Below, piece after piece: positions 39,141-46,862 of a stretch of DNA of 64,000 nt (position 1 is the first letter of the stretch; each line of letters opens with the position of its first letter). The stretch comes from V1-33 sp039795165. GTDB taxonomy: Bacteria; Verrucomicrobiota; Verrucomicrobiia; Verrucomicrobiales; V1-33. The stretch covers positions 1 to 64,000 of the forward strand of contig JBDKER010000005.1 in assembly GCA_039795165.1 (NCBI GenBank), given 5' to 3'. The notes beneath the pieces are model-generated. The model saw only the letters and a program-made list of their open reading frames with translations, searched no databases and had not been told where the DNA came from. Made by a program: the position numbers and the translations under genes.

Positions 39141-39259
39141 TGAAAGGCCACACGGAAAAAATGCCGCGCCTCATCGCCGAACTGCAGGCCGAGTTCGCAG
39201 AGTCAGCCAAACTGGACCAGGCCATCAACGCAAACCTGAGGGGGCTGGGATTTAAATGA
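39137..39259 (+). pseudogene. Duplicated hsdM 3'-end stub (40-codon ORF)
   Basis: This ORF starts on the yhcG stop (ATGA) and encodes KMPRLIAELQAEFAESAKLD followed by QAINANLRGLGFK. The end of HsdM reads QMPRLVAELQGQFAESAKLE followed by AAIRANLKGLGYE, so this is a second, slightly diverged copy of the last 33 or so HsdM codons. Its stop overlaps the next start exactly as the real hsdM stop overlaps yhcG. It remains open and may act as a translational linker. It is best explained as a scar of yhcG insertion at the original hsdM to downstream-gene junction. Confidence 0.85.
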
Positions 39260-39513
39260 GTGCTGGTGCCGACGACGGCTCACCAACGAGGCTCTCGGAT
39301 TCGCAGTTCGAGGAGTGCATGGGCATTTCCCTGCACTATTTGGAATCGAATCCATTCATTCGGAACCGGGACATCCGAGCGGTCGCTTCAATTGGTTACG
39401 ACCAAGCAATTCACTTCTTCAACCGCGCCATCGCCGAGGGTCGCCTTGCCCGCAAAGGCAGCGGGAGTGGAACACGATATGTTCTCGCACATGGAAAGGA
39501 GAAAGAGCGATGA
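39256..39513 (+). CDS. Small winged-helix-like protein in the R-M operon
   Basis: An 85-residue protein with no signal peptide. The segment NPFIRNRDIRAVASIGYDQA, then FFNRAIAEGRL, then KGSGSGTRYVL looks like a winged helix: a recognition-helix candidate followed by a basic Gly-rich wing and a final strand. It sits between hsdM and hsdS with ATGA overlaps on both sides. It could be a regulator of the operon or an HsdS accessory factor. The fold is judged by eye, so the DNA-binding role is inferred. Confidence 0.6.
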   Translation: MSAGADDGSPTRLSDSQFEECMGISLHYLESNPFIRNRDIRAVASIGYDQAIHFFNRAIAEGRLARKGSGSGTRYVLAHGKEKER

Positions 39514-40853
39514 GCAACGCTTCGGGATGGAAGGAGACCACGCTTGGTGCGGAAGCGGATTTGCTGACGGGATTCCCGTTTAAGAGCGAACGCTACAGCG
39601 ATTCCCCTGACACCATCCCTCTGGTTCGCGGCGACAACATTGTTCAAGGCGCGATGCGGTGGGATGGCGTCAAACGATGGCCTCTGGCCGAACGTGGCGA
39701 TTACGCATTGTATGAGCTTCGCGAGGGCGACGTGGTTCTGGCGATGGACCGTCCTTGGATTGAGGCCGGACTGAAGTATGCGGCGATTTCCAAACACGAC
39801 CTTCCATGTCTGCTTGTTCAGCGAACCGCGAGACTGCGAGGCGGCCCGAAGTTAGACACTAGATTTCTTCGCTATCTAATCGGGAGCCGAGAGTTCACGC
39901 AGCATATCCACGCCATCACCACGGGCACCGCAGTTCCTCACATCAGCGGAAAGCAAATCAAAGACTTCACGTTCATGCTCCCACCCCTCGCCGAGCAAAA
40001 AGCCATCGCGGCGGTGCTTGGGGCTCTGGACGACAAGATCGAACTGAACCGGCGGATGAACGCGACGCTGGAGGCGATGGCGCGGGCGCTGTTCCAGAGC
40101 TGGTTCGTGGATTTCGACCCCGTCCGCGCCAAACTCGACGGCCGCCCCCCCGCCGCCCTCGACCCCGCCACCGCCGCCCTCTTCCCCGAGCACTTGGAAG
40201 ACTCACCGCTCGGCCACATCCCGAAAGGGTGGGAAGTGAAAACAATTGAAAGCCTGTGCGATGTCATCACGAGTGGTGGAACGCCGGCGCGAATGAACAA
40301 AGCCTACTGGGAACCTGCTACGGTTCCGTGGTTCAAGACCGGCGAATTGCTGGACGGTCCGCTCATCGACGCAGAAGAATCGATATCCGAGGAGGGGCTA
40401 GCCAACTCCTCGTGCAAGCTCTGGCCAGCAGGGACGATTCTCTTTGCGCTCTACGCCTCTCCGACAGTGGGCCGATTTGGCGTTCTCACAAAACCCGGCA
40501 CTGCAAATCAGGCGGCCGCGGCTCTGATTGCGAAGCCCGCTTACGGAGTGCCCTTTCTCATGGGCCTTTTGTATGAAGCTCGTGCGGAACTTCAGCGCGT
40601 TGCCGTTGGAGCCGCCCAACAGAACATCAATCAAGGCGTGCTGAAGAATCACGTTGTGGTCGCGCCGCCGCCGGCCTTGGCAAAAGCCTACTCCGACAAG
40701 GTAGCGCCGTGGTTTGAGCAACGGATCAAGCTGGCAGAACAATCCCGCACCCTCGCCACCCTGCGCGACACGCTGCTGCCGAAGCTGCTGAGCGGGGAAC
40801 TCCCAATCCGAGAGGAATCGCTATATGCCGAGAACCATCGAACAAGGATTTGA
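39510..40853 (+). CDS. hsdS: Type I restriction-modification system specificity subunit
   Basis: A 447-residue specificity subunit with two target-recognition domains (about 5-155 and 235-385). Each is followed by a conserved helical spacer: LPPLAEQKAIAAVLGALDDK at about 157 and RTLATLRDTLLPKLLSGELP near the end. IPKGWEVKTIESLCDVITSG opens the second half, as is usual. It determines the DNA sequence methylated and restricted. The start at 39510 overlaps the previous stop (ATGA). The last 29 nt overlap the CD-NTase gene, so the C-terminal tail after SGEL was probably altered when that gene was acquired. Confidence 0.95.
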   Translation: MSNASGWKETTLGAEADLLTGFPFKSERYSDSPDTIPLVRGDNIVQGAMRWDGVKRWPLAERGDYALYELREGDVVLAMDRPWIEAGLKYAAISKHDLPCLLVQRTARLRGGPKLDTRFLRYLIGSREFTQHIHAITTGTAVPHISGKQIKDFTFMLPPLAEQKAIAAVLGALDDKIELNRRMNATLEAMARALFQSWFVDFDPVRAKLDGRPPAALDPATAALFPEHLEDSPLGHIPKGWEVKTIESLCDVITSGGTPARMNKAYWEPATVPWFKTGELLDGPLIDAEESISEEGLANSSCKLWPAGTILFALYASPTVGRFGVLTKPGTANQAAAALIAKPAYGVPFLMGLLYEARAELQRVAVGAAQQNINQGVLKNHVVVAPPPALAKAYSDKVAPWFEQRIKLAEQSRTLATLRDTLLPKLLSGELPIREESLYAENHRTRI

Positions 40854-41697
40854 AGACTTCCTGTCAAAGCTTAAGCCGCAGAGGGCAGAGTCGGAGGCAG
40901 CGAAGAGTCACCGAGCCTCTATAGAAGCGTGCCTCAAGAACAACTTTGGGTTGAAGCGGTTTGTGCGCATTGGTTCTTTCGGCAACTGGACAAGCGTTTC
41001 AAGGCACAGTGACGTTGATTACCTAGCATGTTTGCCCACGGATCAGCTCACGCAGGTCTCGACCTCCACATTGGTAAAGGTGCGCAATGCGCTAGACATT
41101 CGGTTTCCGAACACCGGAGTAGCGGTTAGCTGTCCGGCTATCGTTGTTCCGTTTGGAACGAGAAAGTCTGAAATTACGGAGATCGTTCCGGCCGACCATG
41201 TGGGAGAGTCTAATGGATTCAAAGTTTACGAGATCGCGGATTGTGCTGGCGGCTGGATGAAAGCAAGCCCCGACGCTCACAACGCATACGTAAAGACCGT
41301 AGATGACAAACTCGGCGGCAAAGTCAAACCGCTGATCCGGTTTTTGAAGGCTTGGAAGTTCTTCCGCGCTGTCCCGATTTCTTCGTTTTATCTCGAACTG
41401 CGCGTCGCTAAATATGCTTCTGATGAGAAGGCGATTGTTTACGACATTGATGTTCGAAATGTCCTGAAAATGCTGTGGGATGGGCAACTAGCAGCCATGC
41501 AGGATCCGATGGGCGTTTCGGGATATATTCCGGCATGTAAGAGCGATGCAGACCGTGTGGACGCCCTTTCAAAACTCGGGACGGCATTCGCGCGCGCTGA
41601 CAAGGCTCGGACTGCGGCAACGAGCGAAAAAATCTCAGAGGCTTTTGATTGGTGGCGTCTTCTCTACAACGACGAATTCCCGACTTACTATTACTGA
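40825..41697 (+). CDS. CD-NTase-like (SMODS) nucleotidyltransferase, CBASS synthase candidate
   Basis: A 290-residue nucleotidyltransferase. The catalytic signature is G50-S51-F-G-N-W-T followed by D63-V-D65 (GSFGNWTSVSRHSDVDYL), typical of SMODS/CD-NTases. The third acidic residue probably lies in the strand around AIVVPFGTRKSEITEIVPAD. A helical C-terminal part follows (LIRFLKAWKF, FYLELRVAKY). In CBASS such enzymes make cyclic oligonucleotides on phage infection and trigger an effector. The next gene, 5 nt downstream, encodes an S-4TM pore-type effector, which supports this role. The cyclic nucleotide made cannot be told from sequence. Confidence 0.85.
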   Translation: MPRTIEQGFEDFLSKLKPQRAESEAAKSHRASIEACLKNNFGLKRFVRIGSFGNWTSVSRHSDVDYLACLPTDQLTQVSTSTLVKVRNALDIRFPNTGVAVSCPAIVVPFGTRKSEITEIVPADHVGESNGFKVYEIADCAGGWMKASPDAHNAYVKTVDDKLGGKVKPLIRFLKAWKFFRAVPISSFYLELRVAKYASDEKAIVYDIDVRNVLKMLWDGQLAAMQDPMGVSGYIPACKSDADRVDALSKLGTAFARADKARTAATSEKISEAFDWWRLLYNDEFPTYYY

Positions 41698-41702
41698 CAA
41701 AA

Positions 41703-42608
41703 ATGATTGGCGCCTCACAAAACGCTCCGAAGCAGTTGCACCGCCTTGCGGCGCAGCGGCAGCTTTATGCCACCGCCAAGCGCATCTTCGGTTGGCAGGT
41801 GTTTCTTGGCGGCCCGATTGCGATAGGTGGTGCAGTCCTCGTTCTCTTTCATCCAGAGTTTAAGGTTTACGTTGCTTCTTGGGGATTGCTAATAGCGCTC
41901 TGCGATCTCTTCTGGCTTACGCGGTGGCAAAAATCGCTGAGAGCAGAAGCGGCTCGGATTCAAGAGGCGTTTGATTGTGATGTCCTGGAATTGAAATGGA
42001 ACGACCTGAAGGCAGGCAAGCATCCGGATCCTGAGTTAGTGAAGTCGCAGTCAACCAAATACGAGAAATGGGGGGACAAGATGCCAACTCTCAAGGATTG
42101 GTATTCGCCGCTGGTAGACGAACTCCCGCTTCACGTCGGACGAATTATCTGCCAGCGGGCCAACTGTTGGTGGGACTCCACACAGCGTCGGCACTATGCC
42201 GCATGGCTCGTCGGAATTGTTGTTTTGATTTTTGTCATCGTCTGCGCCCTTGCGCTGAACGGTGGCGCGTCGCTGGAGGCACTCCTCCTGAAAGGAATTC
42301 TGCCGCTTGCTCCGGCACTCTTGATTGCTCTGCGGCAATTTACTGAGCAGAGGGAAGCAGCCGACCGGCTCGATAAGCTAAAGGACCACTGTGGCACAAT
42401 TTGGAAAGCAGCACTATCAGGAAAGTCGAAGTCAGCCATCACCGATATGTCACGAAACCTCCAGGACGAGATTTTAGAAAACCGCCGAAAGGCACCGCCG
42501 GTGCTGGACTTCATCTTCAAACGACTGCGAAGCGAATATGAGGCGAGCATGAATCACGCTGCCGATGATTATGTCTCCGAAGCGAAAGCCGCTCTCAAAA
42601 TCAGCTAA
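41703..42608 (+). CDS. S-4TM family pore-forming effector candidate (CBASS)
   Basis: A 301-residue membrane protein. It has the S-4TM layout: LHRLAAQRQLYATAKRIFGW at the N-terminus, two transmembrane segments (about 27-72), a soluble loop, two more segments (about 160-205: WLVGIVVLIFVIVCALAL and LLLKGILPLAPALLIAL) and a helical C-terminal domain. This family is linked to CD-NTase genes and is predicted to permeabilise the inner membrane, causing abortive infection. The start at 41703 is preferred because it lies 5 nt after the synthase stop. The first hsdR-derived linker ORF follows 3 nt after its stop. Confidence 0.85.
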   Translation: MIGASQNAPKQLHRLAAQRQLYATAKRIFGWQVFLGGPIAIGGAVLVLFHPEFKVYVASWGLLIALCDLFWLTRWQKSLRAEAARIQEAFDCDVLELKWNDLKAGKHPDPELVKSQSTKYEKWGDKMPTLKDWYSPLVDELPLHVGRIICQRANCWWDSTQRRHYAAWLVGIVVLIFVIVCALALNGGASLEALLLKGILPLAPALLIALRQFTEQREAADRLDKLKDHCGTIWKAALSGKSKSAITDMSRNLQDEILENRRKAPPVLDFIFKRLRSEYEASMNHAADDYVSEAKAALKIS

Positions 42609-42611
42609 CCC

Positions 42612-42929
42612 ATGAGCCTCAACGAATCCATCGTCGAAGACGCCGCTCTCGAATGGTTCGGGGAGCTGGGCTATGCGGTCGGGCACGGGGCCGCCTTCGC
42701 CGGGCTACGGCGGGCCAAGCCTCCTCTCGCGCCCGTTAAACCGGCGGCGGAGTGGGAGCCGGAGCGAAGCGGAGACAGCCGAAGGCAATCGTTTGGCGAG
42801 GTGGTGCTGGTGGGGCGCTTGCGCGAGGCCATCCGGCTGCTGAACCCGGCCATTCCCGAGGGGGCCAGGGCAACTGTTCGGCAATACCGAAGAGTTCAAA
42901 TTTCAACCGGAAGGGAGACGATGCCATGA
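42612..42929 (+). CDS. hsdR 5'-end fragment, linker ORF A1
   Basis: A 105-codon ORF whose start (MSLNESIVEDAALEWFGELG) and centre (FGEVVLVGRLREAIRLLNPA) match the N-terminus of a type I HsdR. The nuclease and helicase parts are missing. Two extra in-frame segments lie between these parts, resembling short interspersed repeats (around 42706-42733 and 42751-42783). It begins 3 nt after the S-4TM stop and ends on the rhuM start (ATGA), so it may couple translation. It is distinct from the N-terminus of the intact hsdR at 51935. Confidence 0.8.
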   Translation: MSLNESIVEDAALEWFGELGYAVGHGAAFAGLRRAKPPLAPVKPAAEWEPERSGDSRRQSFGEVVLVGRLREAIRLLNPAIPEGARATVRQYRRVQISTGRETMP

Positions 42930-43960
42930 AGAACAAACCGGAGCCTGATTCAGACTTGATCCTCTATCTGACCGAGGATGGGCGGACGCGCCTGCAGGTG
43001 CGGCTAGAGGGGGAGACGGTGTGGCTTTCGCTCAATCAGATGGTGGAGTTGTTCCAGCGGGACAAGTCGGTCATTTCCCGGCACATCAAAAACGTGTTTG
43101 AGGAGGGGGAACTGGTCCGGGATTCAGTTGTTGCAGAATTTGCAACAACTGCCGCCGACGGGAAGACCTACCAAGTCGAGTTCTACAATCTGGACGTCAT
43201 TATTTCGGTGGGCTACCGGGTGAAATCGCGGCGGGGCACGCAGTTCCGTATCTGGGCCACGCAACGGCTGCGGGAATACATCGTGAAGGGCTTCACGATG
43301 GACGATGAGCGGCTCAAGAATCCACCGGGCAAGGGGCACATTGACTACTTCGATGAATTGCTGGAGCGCATCCGGGACATCCGCTCCAGCGAGCGGCGGG
43401 TGTATCTGCGGGTGCGGGAGATTCTCGCGCTGGCGGCGGACTACGAGCCCACCGAGCCGGAGACGCAGGTGTTTTTCCAGACCATCCAGAACAAGCTGCA
43501 TTTCGCCGCGACGGGGAAGACGGCGGCGGAGTTGATCGCGGAACGGGCGGATTCTTCCCAGCCGAACATGGGGCTGACAGCGTGGCGCACCGGCGTCGTG
43601 CGTAAGGGGGATGTGACGGTGGCCAAGAACTACCTGCGCGAGGATGAGATCGAGGAATTGAACCGGATCGTCGTGATGTTCCTGGATTTCGCGGAGGATC
43701 AGGCCAAGCGGAAGAAGCAGATCTTCCTCCAGAACTGGGTGACGCGGCTCCATGATTTCCTGAATCTGAATGAACGTGCCATTCTACCCGATGCCGGAAA
43801 GGTGAGCCGCGAGGAGGCGCACCAATTGGCGGAGGCGGAGTATGAACGCTTCGCCGCCCGCCGCCGTGAAGCACTGGAGGCACAGGGCGAAGCGGACTTG
43901 CTCGGACTACTTGATGCCGAGGTAAAGAAGCTGCCGAAACCGAAAAAGCCCAAGCCATGA
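42926..43960 (+). CDS. RhuM-family protein (first copy)
   Basis: A 344-residue protein. The N-terminal part (LYLTEDGRTRLQVRLEGETV, WLSLNQMVELFQRDKSVISR, then FYNLDVIISVGYRVKSRRGT) is the hallmark of the RhuM/virulence-protein family. It contains a winged-helix-like motif with a D-K-S-V-I-S-R-H recognition-helix candidate. KGFTMDDERLKNPPGKG is also conserved. The C-terminal half is helical, ending in a Lys/Pro tail. The function is unknown. RhuM genes are frequent passengers in type I R-M loci and may be defence genes. The ATG at 42926 overlaps the linker stop, with aagggag upstream. Confidence 0.88.
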   Translation: MKNKPEPDSDLILYLTEDGRTRLQVRLEGETVWLSLNQMVELFQRDKSVISRHIKNVFEEGELVRDSVVAEFATTAADGKTYQVEFYNLDVIISVGYRVKSRRGTQFRIWATQRLREYIVKGFTMDDERLKNPPGKGHIDYFDELLERIRDIRSSERRVYLRVREILALAADYEPTEPETQVFFQTIQNKLHFAATGKTAAELIAERADSSQPNMGLTAWRTGVVRKGDVTVAKNYLREDEIEELNRIVVMFLDFAEDQAKRKKQIFLQNWVTRLHDFLNLNERAILPDAGKVSREEAHQLAEAEYERFAARRREALEAQGEADLLGLLDAEVKKLPKPKKPKP

Positions 43961-44208
43961 GCCTCAACGAATCCATCATCGAAGACGCCGCCCTCGAATG
44001 GTTCGAGGAGATGGGCTGTGCGGTCGGGCACGGGCCGCAGCTCGCGCCCGGTGAACCGGCGGCGGAGCGGGATTCGTTTGGCGAGGTGGTGCTGGTTGGT
44101 CGCTTGCGCGACGCCATCCGGCGGCTGAACCCGGCCATTCCCGAGGAGGCGCGGGAGGAGGCGTTGCATGGTGGCATTCTCTCGTATCAACCTGATATTA
44201 TCACCTGA
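43957..44208 (+). CDS. hsdR 5'-end fragment, linker ORF A2
   Basis: An 83-codon ORF starting on the rhuM stop (ATGA). MSLNESIIEDAALEWFEEMG, then AVGHGPQLAPGEPAAERDSF, then GEVVLVGRLRDAIRRLNPAI is the uninterrupted HsdR N-terminus. It runs to EEAREEAL before changing into unrelated sequence, and stops 2 nt before the next gene. It is the cleanest copy of the repeat in the window and shows what the palindrome-carrying copies have lost. Confidence 0.82.
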   Translation: MSLNESIIEDAALEWFEEMGCAVGHGPQLAPGEPAAERDSFGEVVLVGRLRDAIRRLNPAIPEEAREEALHGGILSYQPDIIT

Positions 44209-44210
44209 CC

Positions 44211-45620
44211 ATGTCGACGACGATTCCACAGATTGATGCCCTGCTGAATGTCCGCTCTGAGGACGAACACTTGGAGTTCAAGGAAGCGACGAACAACTTC
44301 CACTTTGAGGAGTTGGTGGATTACTGCGTGGCGCTGGCGAACGAAGGCGGCGGGCGGATGCTGCTGGGCATCACGGACAAGGTGCCGCGCTGGGTGGTGG
44401 GGACAAAGGCCTTCGAGGTGCCGGAGCGCACCGTGGCGGGCATTTACGAACGGCTGCACCTGAAGGTGACGTTTGACGAGCTGGCGCATCCGGCGGGCCG
44501 GGTGCTGGTGTTTCATGTGCCGTCGCGTCCAGTGGGACAGCCGGTGCATTACAAGGGGCGTTACCTGATGCGCGCGGGCGAGGAACTGGTGCCGATGACG
44601 CCGGACCAGCTGAAGAAGATCATGGCCGAGGGCGAGCCGGACTGGGCTTTGAAACCAGCGATGACTGAATGCGACGGGGAGAAGGTGGTGCAGGTGCTCG
44701 ATACACAGAGCTACTTTGACCTGCTGCATCTGCCTTACCCGGCCACGCGGGAGGCGGTGCTGGAGCGCTTCGCCAGCGAGCGGTTGATTGAGCGCGCTGG
44801 CGGCGCATGGACCATCACGAATCTGGGCGCGATCCTTTTCGCGAAGAAGCTGGAGAGCTTCGACCGGCAGGCCCGCAAAGCGCCGAGGGTGATCGTCTAT
44901 GAAGGCACGAACAAGCTGAAGACGAAGCTCGATAAGCCGGGCACCAAAGGTTACGCGGTCGGCTTTCAGGGTTTGGTGGAGTTCATCAACGGGCTGGTGC
45001 CGTCCAACGAAGTGATCGAGCAAGCGCTGCGGCGGGAGGTAAAGATGTTCCCCGAAATCGCGGTGCGCGAGCTGGTGGCGAATGCGCTGATTCATCAGGA
45101 TTTCAACGAGTCCGGCACGTCGGTGATGGTGGAAATCTACGATGACCGGATGGAGATCTCGAATCCGGGCAAGCCGTTCATTTCGCCCGACCGGTTCATT
45201 GACGAATACCAGTCGCGCAACGAACGACTGGCGGACCTGATGCGGCGACTCGGCATCTGCGAAGAGAAGGGCAGCGGCGTGGACAAGGTGATCCAAGCGG
45301 CGGAGGCATTCCAACTGCCTGCGCCAGACTTCCGCGTGGGAGAGAAGCGCACCTCGGTGGTGCTGTTTGGGCACAAGGATTTCGAGGACATGGATCGGAA
45401 TGACCGCATCCGGGCTACTTACCAGCATTGCTGTCTGCGCTATGTGATGAATGAGAAGATGACAAACCAAAGCCTGCGGGAGCGCTTTCGGCTTTCGGAG
45501 AAGAAGACCGAATCCGCATCCCGGGCCATTCGGGATGCTGTGGAGGCCGACAAGATCAAGCTGGCCGACCCGGAGCAGACCTCGCTGCGCTACCGCAACT
45601 ATGTGCCCTTCTGGGCCTGA
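44211..45620 (+). CDS. AlbA_2/Schlafen-like ATP-binding protein (first copy)
   Basis: A 469-residue protein. An AlbA_2 (Schlafen-type) domain at about 15-130 has the signature EDEHLEFKEATNNF and VALANEGGGRMLLGI. A GHKL-type ATP-binding region follows at about 275-350 (AVRELVANALIHQDF, then GTSVMVEIYDDRMEISNPG). The C-terminus has a winged-helix-like region. These proteins are often called RecG-like or putative DNA-binding domain proteins and are common in defence islands. The exact activity is unknown. It starts 2 nt after linker A2 and is probably cotranscribed. Confidence 0.85.
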   Translation: MSTTIPQIDALLNVRSEDEHLEFKEATNNFHFEELVDYCVALANEGGGRMLLGITDKVPRWVVGTKAFEVPERTVAGIYERLHLKVTFDELAHPAGRVLVFHVPSRPVGQPVHYKGRYLMRAGEELVPMTPDQLKKIMAEGEPDWALKPAMTECDGEKVVQVLDTQSYFDLLHLPYPATREAVLERFASERLIERAGGAWTITNLGAILFAKKLESFDRQARKAPRVIVYEGTNKLKTKLDKPGTKGYAVGFQGLVEFINGLVPSNEVIEQALRREVKMFPEIAVRELVANALIHQDFNESGTSVMVEIYDDRMEISNPGKPFISPDRFIDEYQSRNERLADLMRRLGICEEKGSGVDKVIQAAEAFQLPAPDFRVGEKRTSVVLFGHKDFEDMDRNDRIRATYQHCCLRYVMNEKMTNQSLRERFRLSEKKTESASRAIRDAVEADKIKLADPEQTSLRYRNYVPFWA

Positions 45621-45623
45621 TTT

Positions 45624-45709
45624 TCATTTAGACGCAAACCGCCAAACCATGCCCGCACACGCTCAATCCCTTGAAAATGCCCGGTTTGGTCATTTAGACG
45701 CAAACCGCC
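45624..45709. repeat. Pair of 20-bp direct repeats in a cargo junction
   Basis: tcatttagacgcaaaccgcc occurs exactly at 45624-45643 and 45690-45709, 66 bp apart. The 46-nt spacer begins and ends with an inverted pair (ccaaacc at 45642-45648 and ggtttgg at 45683-45689). It lies in the only long gap between a cargo gene and its following linker ORF (45621-45716). With two copies only, it does not qualify as a CRISPR array. Confidence 0.75.
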
Positions 45710-45716
45710 GGTCCTG

Positions 45717-45947
45717 ATGAGCCTCAACGAATCCGCCGTCGAAGACGCCGCTCTGCCCGGGTTCGGGGAGCAGGGAGGGGAAAGAGTGAAGAGTGAAATC
45801 GGAAGGGTGAAATCATGGGGTGCGTTTCCTATTTCACTTTTCGCCATTCAATCATGTCCGAGTGCGGAGTTGAGCGTGGCGGCGCTGCGGGAGTCCATGG
45901 ACGAGATGGACCCGATGGACACACCGAAGAAACCAAACCCAAGATAA
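45717..45947 (+). CDS. hsdR 5'-end fragment with palindromic insertion, linker ORF B1
   Basis: A 76-codon ORF. The first 20 or so codons are HsdR-like (MSLNESAVEDAALPGFGEQG). It then passes in frame through the shared palindrome, encoding VKSEIGRVKSWGAFPISLF. It ends with three ATGGACNNN units (MDEMDPMDT) 4 nt before the TPR gene. No HsdR domain is complete, so any role is as a translated linker and not as a nuclease. Confidence 0.72.
   Translation: MSLNESAVEDAALPGFGEQGGERVKSEIGRVKSWGAFPISLFAIQSCPSAELSVAALRESMDEMDPMDTPKKPNPR
45783..45852. repeat. Palindromic insertion in linker B1
   Basis: The left arm has gtgaaatcgga and the right arm has tcctatttcac, with outer gagtgaa and ttca pairing. 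The arms are imperfect in this copy. It is the same element as at 47586, 49734, 51741, 62337 and 63675. Confidence 0.75.
45897..45923. repeat. ATGGACNNN nonanucleotide repeat, three units
   Basis: Three consecutive 9-bp units, atggacgag, atggacccg and atggacaca, encode Met-Asp-Xaa repeats at the end of linker B1. The same unit recurs at 46807-46842 and 47254-47368, all within 1.5 kb. Confidence 0.8.
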
Positions 45948-45951
45948 CGCA

Positions 45952-46857
45952 ATGCCCAGACCACGAAAGAACTCTGGCTCCGAGCCGCCCTTTAATCCCG
46001 CGGCGCTCCGCGCCATGATGGAGCGCACGCTGGGCGGTCTCGGGCCAAACAAGCGCAGCGACGAGGCGCGGGCACAGGAACTCGTTTATGACGCGATGGA
46101 GGCATCCACCTGGGAGAGCAGGCTGCGGCTGGTGCGGCAGGCGTTGGAACTTGACCCTGAGAATGTGGATGCACTGCTGATGCTGGAGGGAGCGTCGGAT
46201 TTCAAAGGGGAGGAGCGCATCGAGGCATTGCGCGGCATTGTGGCGGCCGGTGCGAAGCGGCTGGGGAAAAAGGCGTTCAAGGAACTGGTGCCGCATTTCT
46301 GGGGATTCATCGAGACTCGCCCCTACATGCGGGCGCGGCAGGCGCTGGCGTCGGCCTTGCACGAGGCAGGCCGGCTGGACGAGGCGGCCCAGGAATGGGC
46401 GGAGATGCTGACTTTGAACGAGAGCGACAACCAGGGCGTGCGCTACGAACTGCTGCCGACGCTGCTGGCGCGGGGCCGTCTCGACGACGCCCGCGCGCTG
46501 ATGGAGCGATTTAGGGACAAAGGCGAGTGGAGCGTGGTGTTTGCCTGGAGCCGGGTGCTGGAGCGGCATCTCTCCGGGGATGATGCCGCCGCCACGAAGG
46601 CGCTGGCCGTGGCGCGGAAGCAGAACCCGCACATGGAGGCGTATCTGAAAGGCCACCGCAAATTGCCCAAGAACCTGCCGGGAAGCTACAGCCCCGGCAG
46701 CAAGGAAGAGGCGCTGTGCTATGCCGATGTGCTGATGGCCGAGTGGAAGGCCCATCCGGCGGCAGTGGCCTGGCTCTCGGGGCAGTCCATATCGTCTAGG
46801 ATGTCCATGGACGGGATGGACCGAATGGACAACATGGACGCACCCGGAGAAAACTGA
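45952..46857 (+). CDS. Tetratricopeptide-repeat-like protein
   Basis: A 301-residue soluble helical protein. TPR-like helices are visible at about 60-200, for example RLVRQALELDPENVDALLML, ARQALASALHEAGRLDEAAQ and LLARGRLDDARALMERF. The C-terminal segment EEALCYADVLMAEWKAHPAA is conserved in related TPR proteins I recall. The last 17 residues (SMDGMDRMDNMDAPGEN) are encoded by the ATGGACNNN repeat and look like an appended tail. TPR proteins usually mediate protein contacts. Its role in the island is unknown. The four-helix gene starts 5 nt downstream. Confidence 0.75.
   Translation: MPRPRKNSGSEPPFNPAALRAMMERTLGGLGPNKRSDEARAQELVYDAMEASTWESRLRLVRQALELDPENVDALLMLEGASDFKGEERIEALRGIVAAGAKRLGKKAFKELVPHFWGFIETRPYMRARQALASALHEAGRLDEAAQEWAEMLTLNESDNQGVRYELLPTLLARGRLDDARALMERFRDKGEWSVVFAWSRVLERHLSGDDAAATKALAVARKQNPHMEAYLKGHRKLPKNLPGSYSPGSKEEALCYADVLMAEWKAHPAAVAWLSGQSISSRMSMDGMDRMDNMDAPGEN
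46807..46842. repeat. ATGGACNNN nonanucleotide repeat, four units
   Basis: Four units, atggacggg, atggaccga, atggacaac and atggacgca, make up the end of the TPR gene and encode M-D-G-M-D-R-M-D-N-M-D-A. Confidence 0.8.
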
Positions 46858-46862
46858 ATCGG

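Noticed and set aside
42612..44208. Linkers A1 and A2 as functional anti-restriction or HsdR domain proteins
   Set aside because: They cover only the extreme N-terminus before the nuclease motif, so no HsdR activity can be expected.
45624..45709. Possible CRISPR array
   Set aside because: Only two repeats and one spacer are present, with no cas gene in the window.
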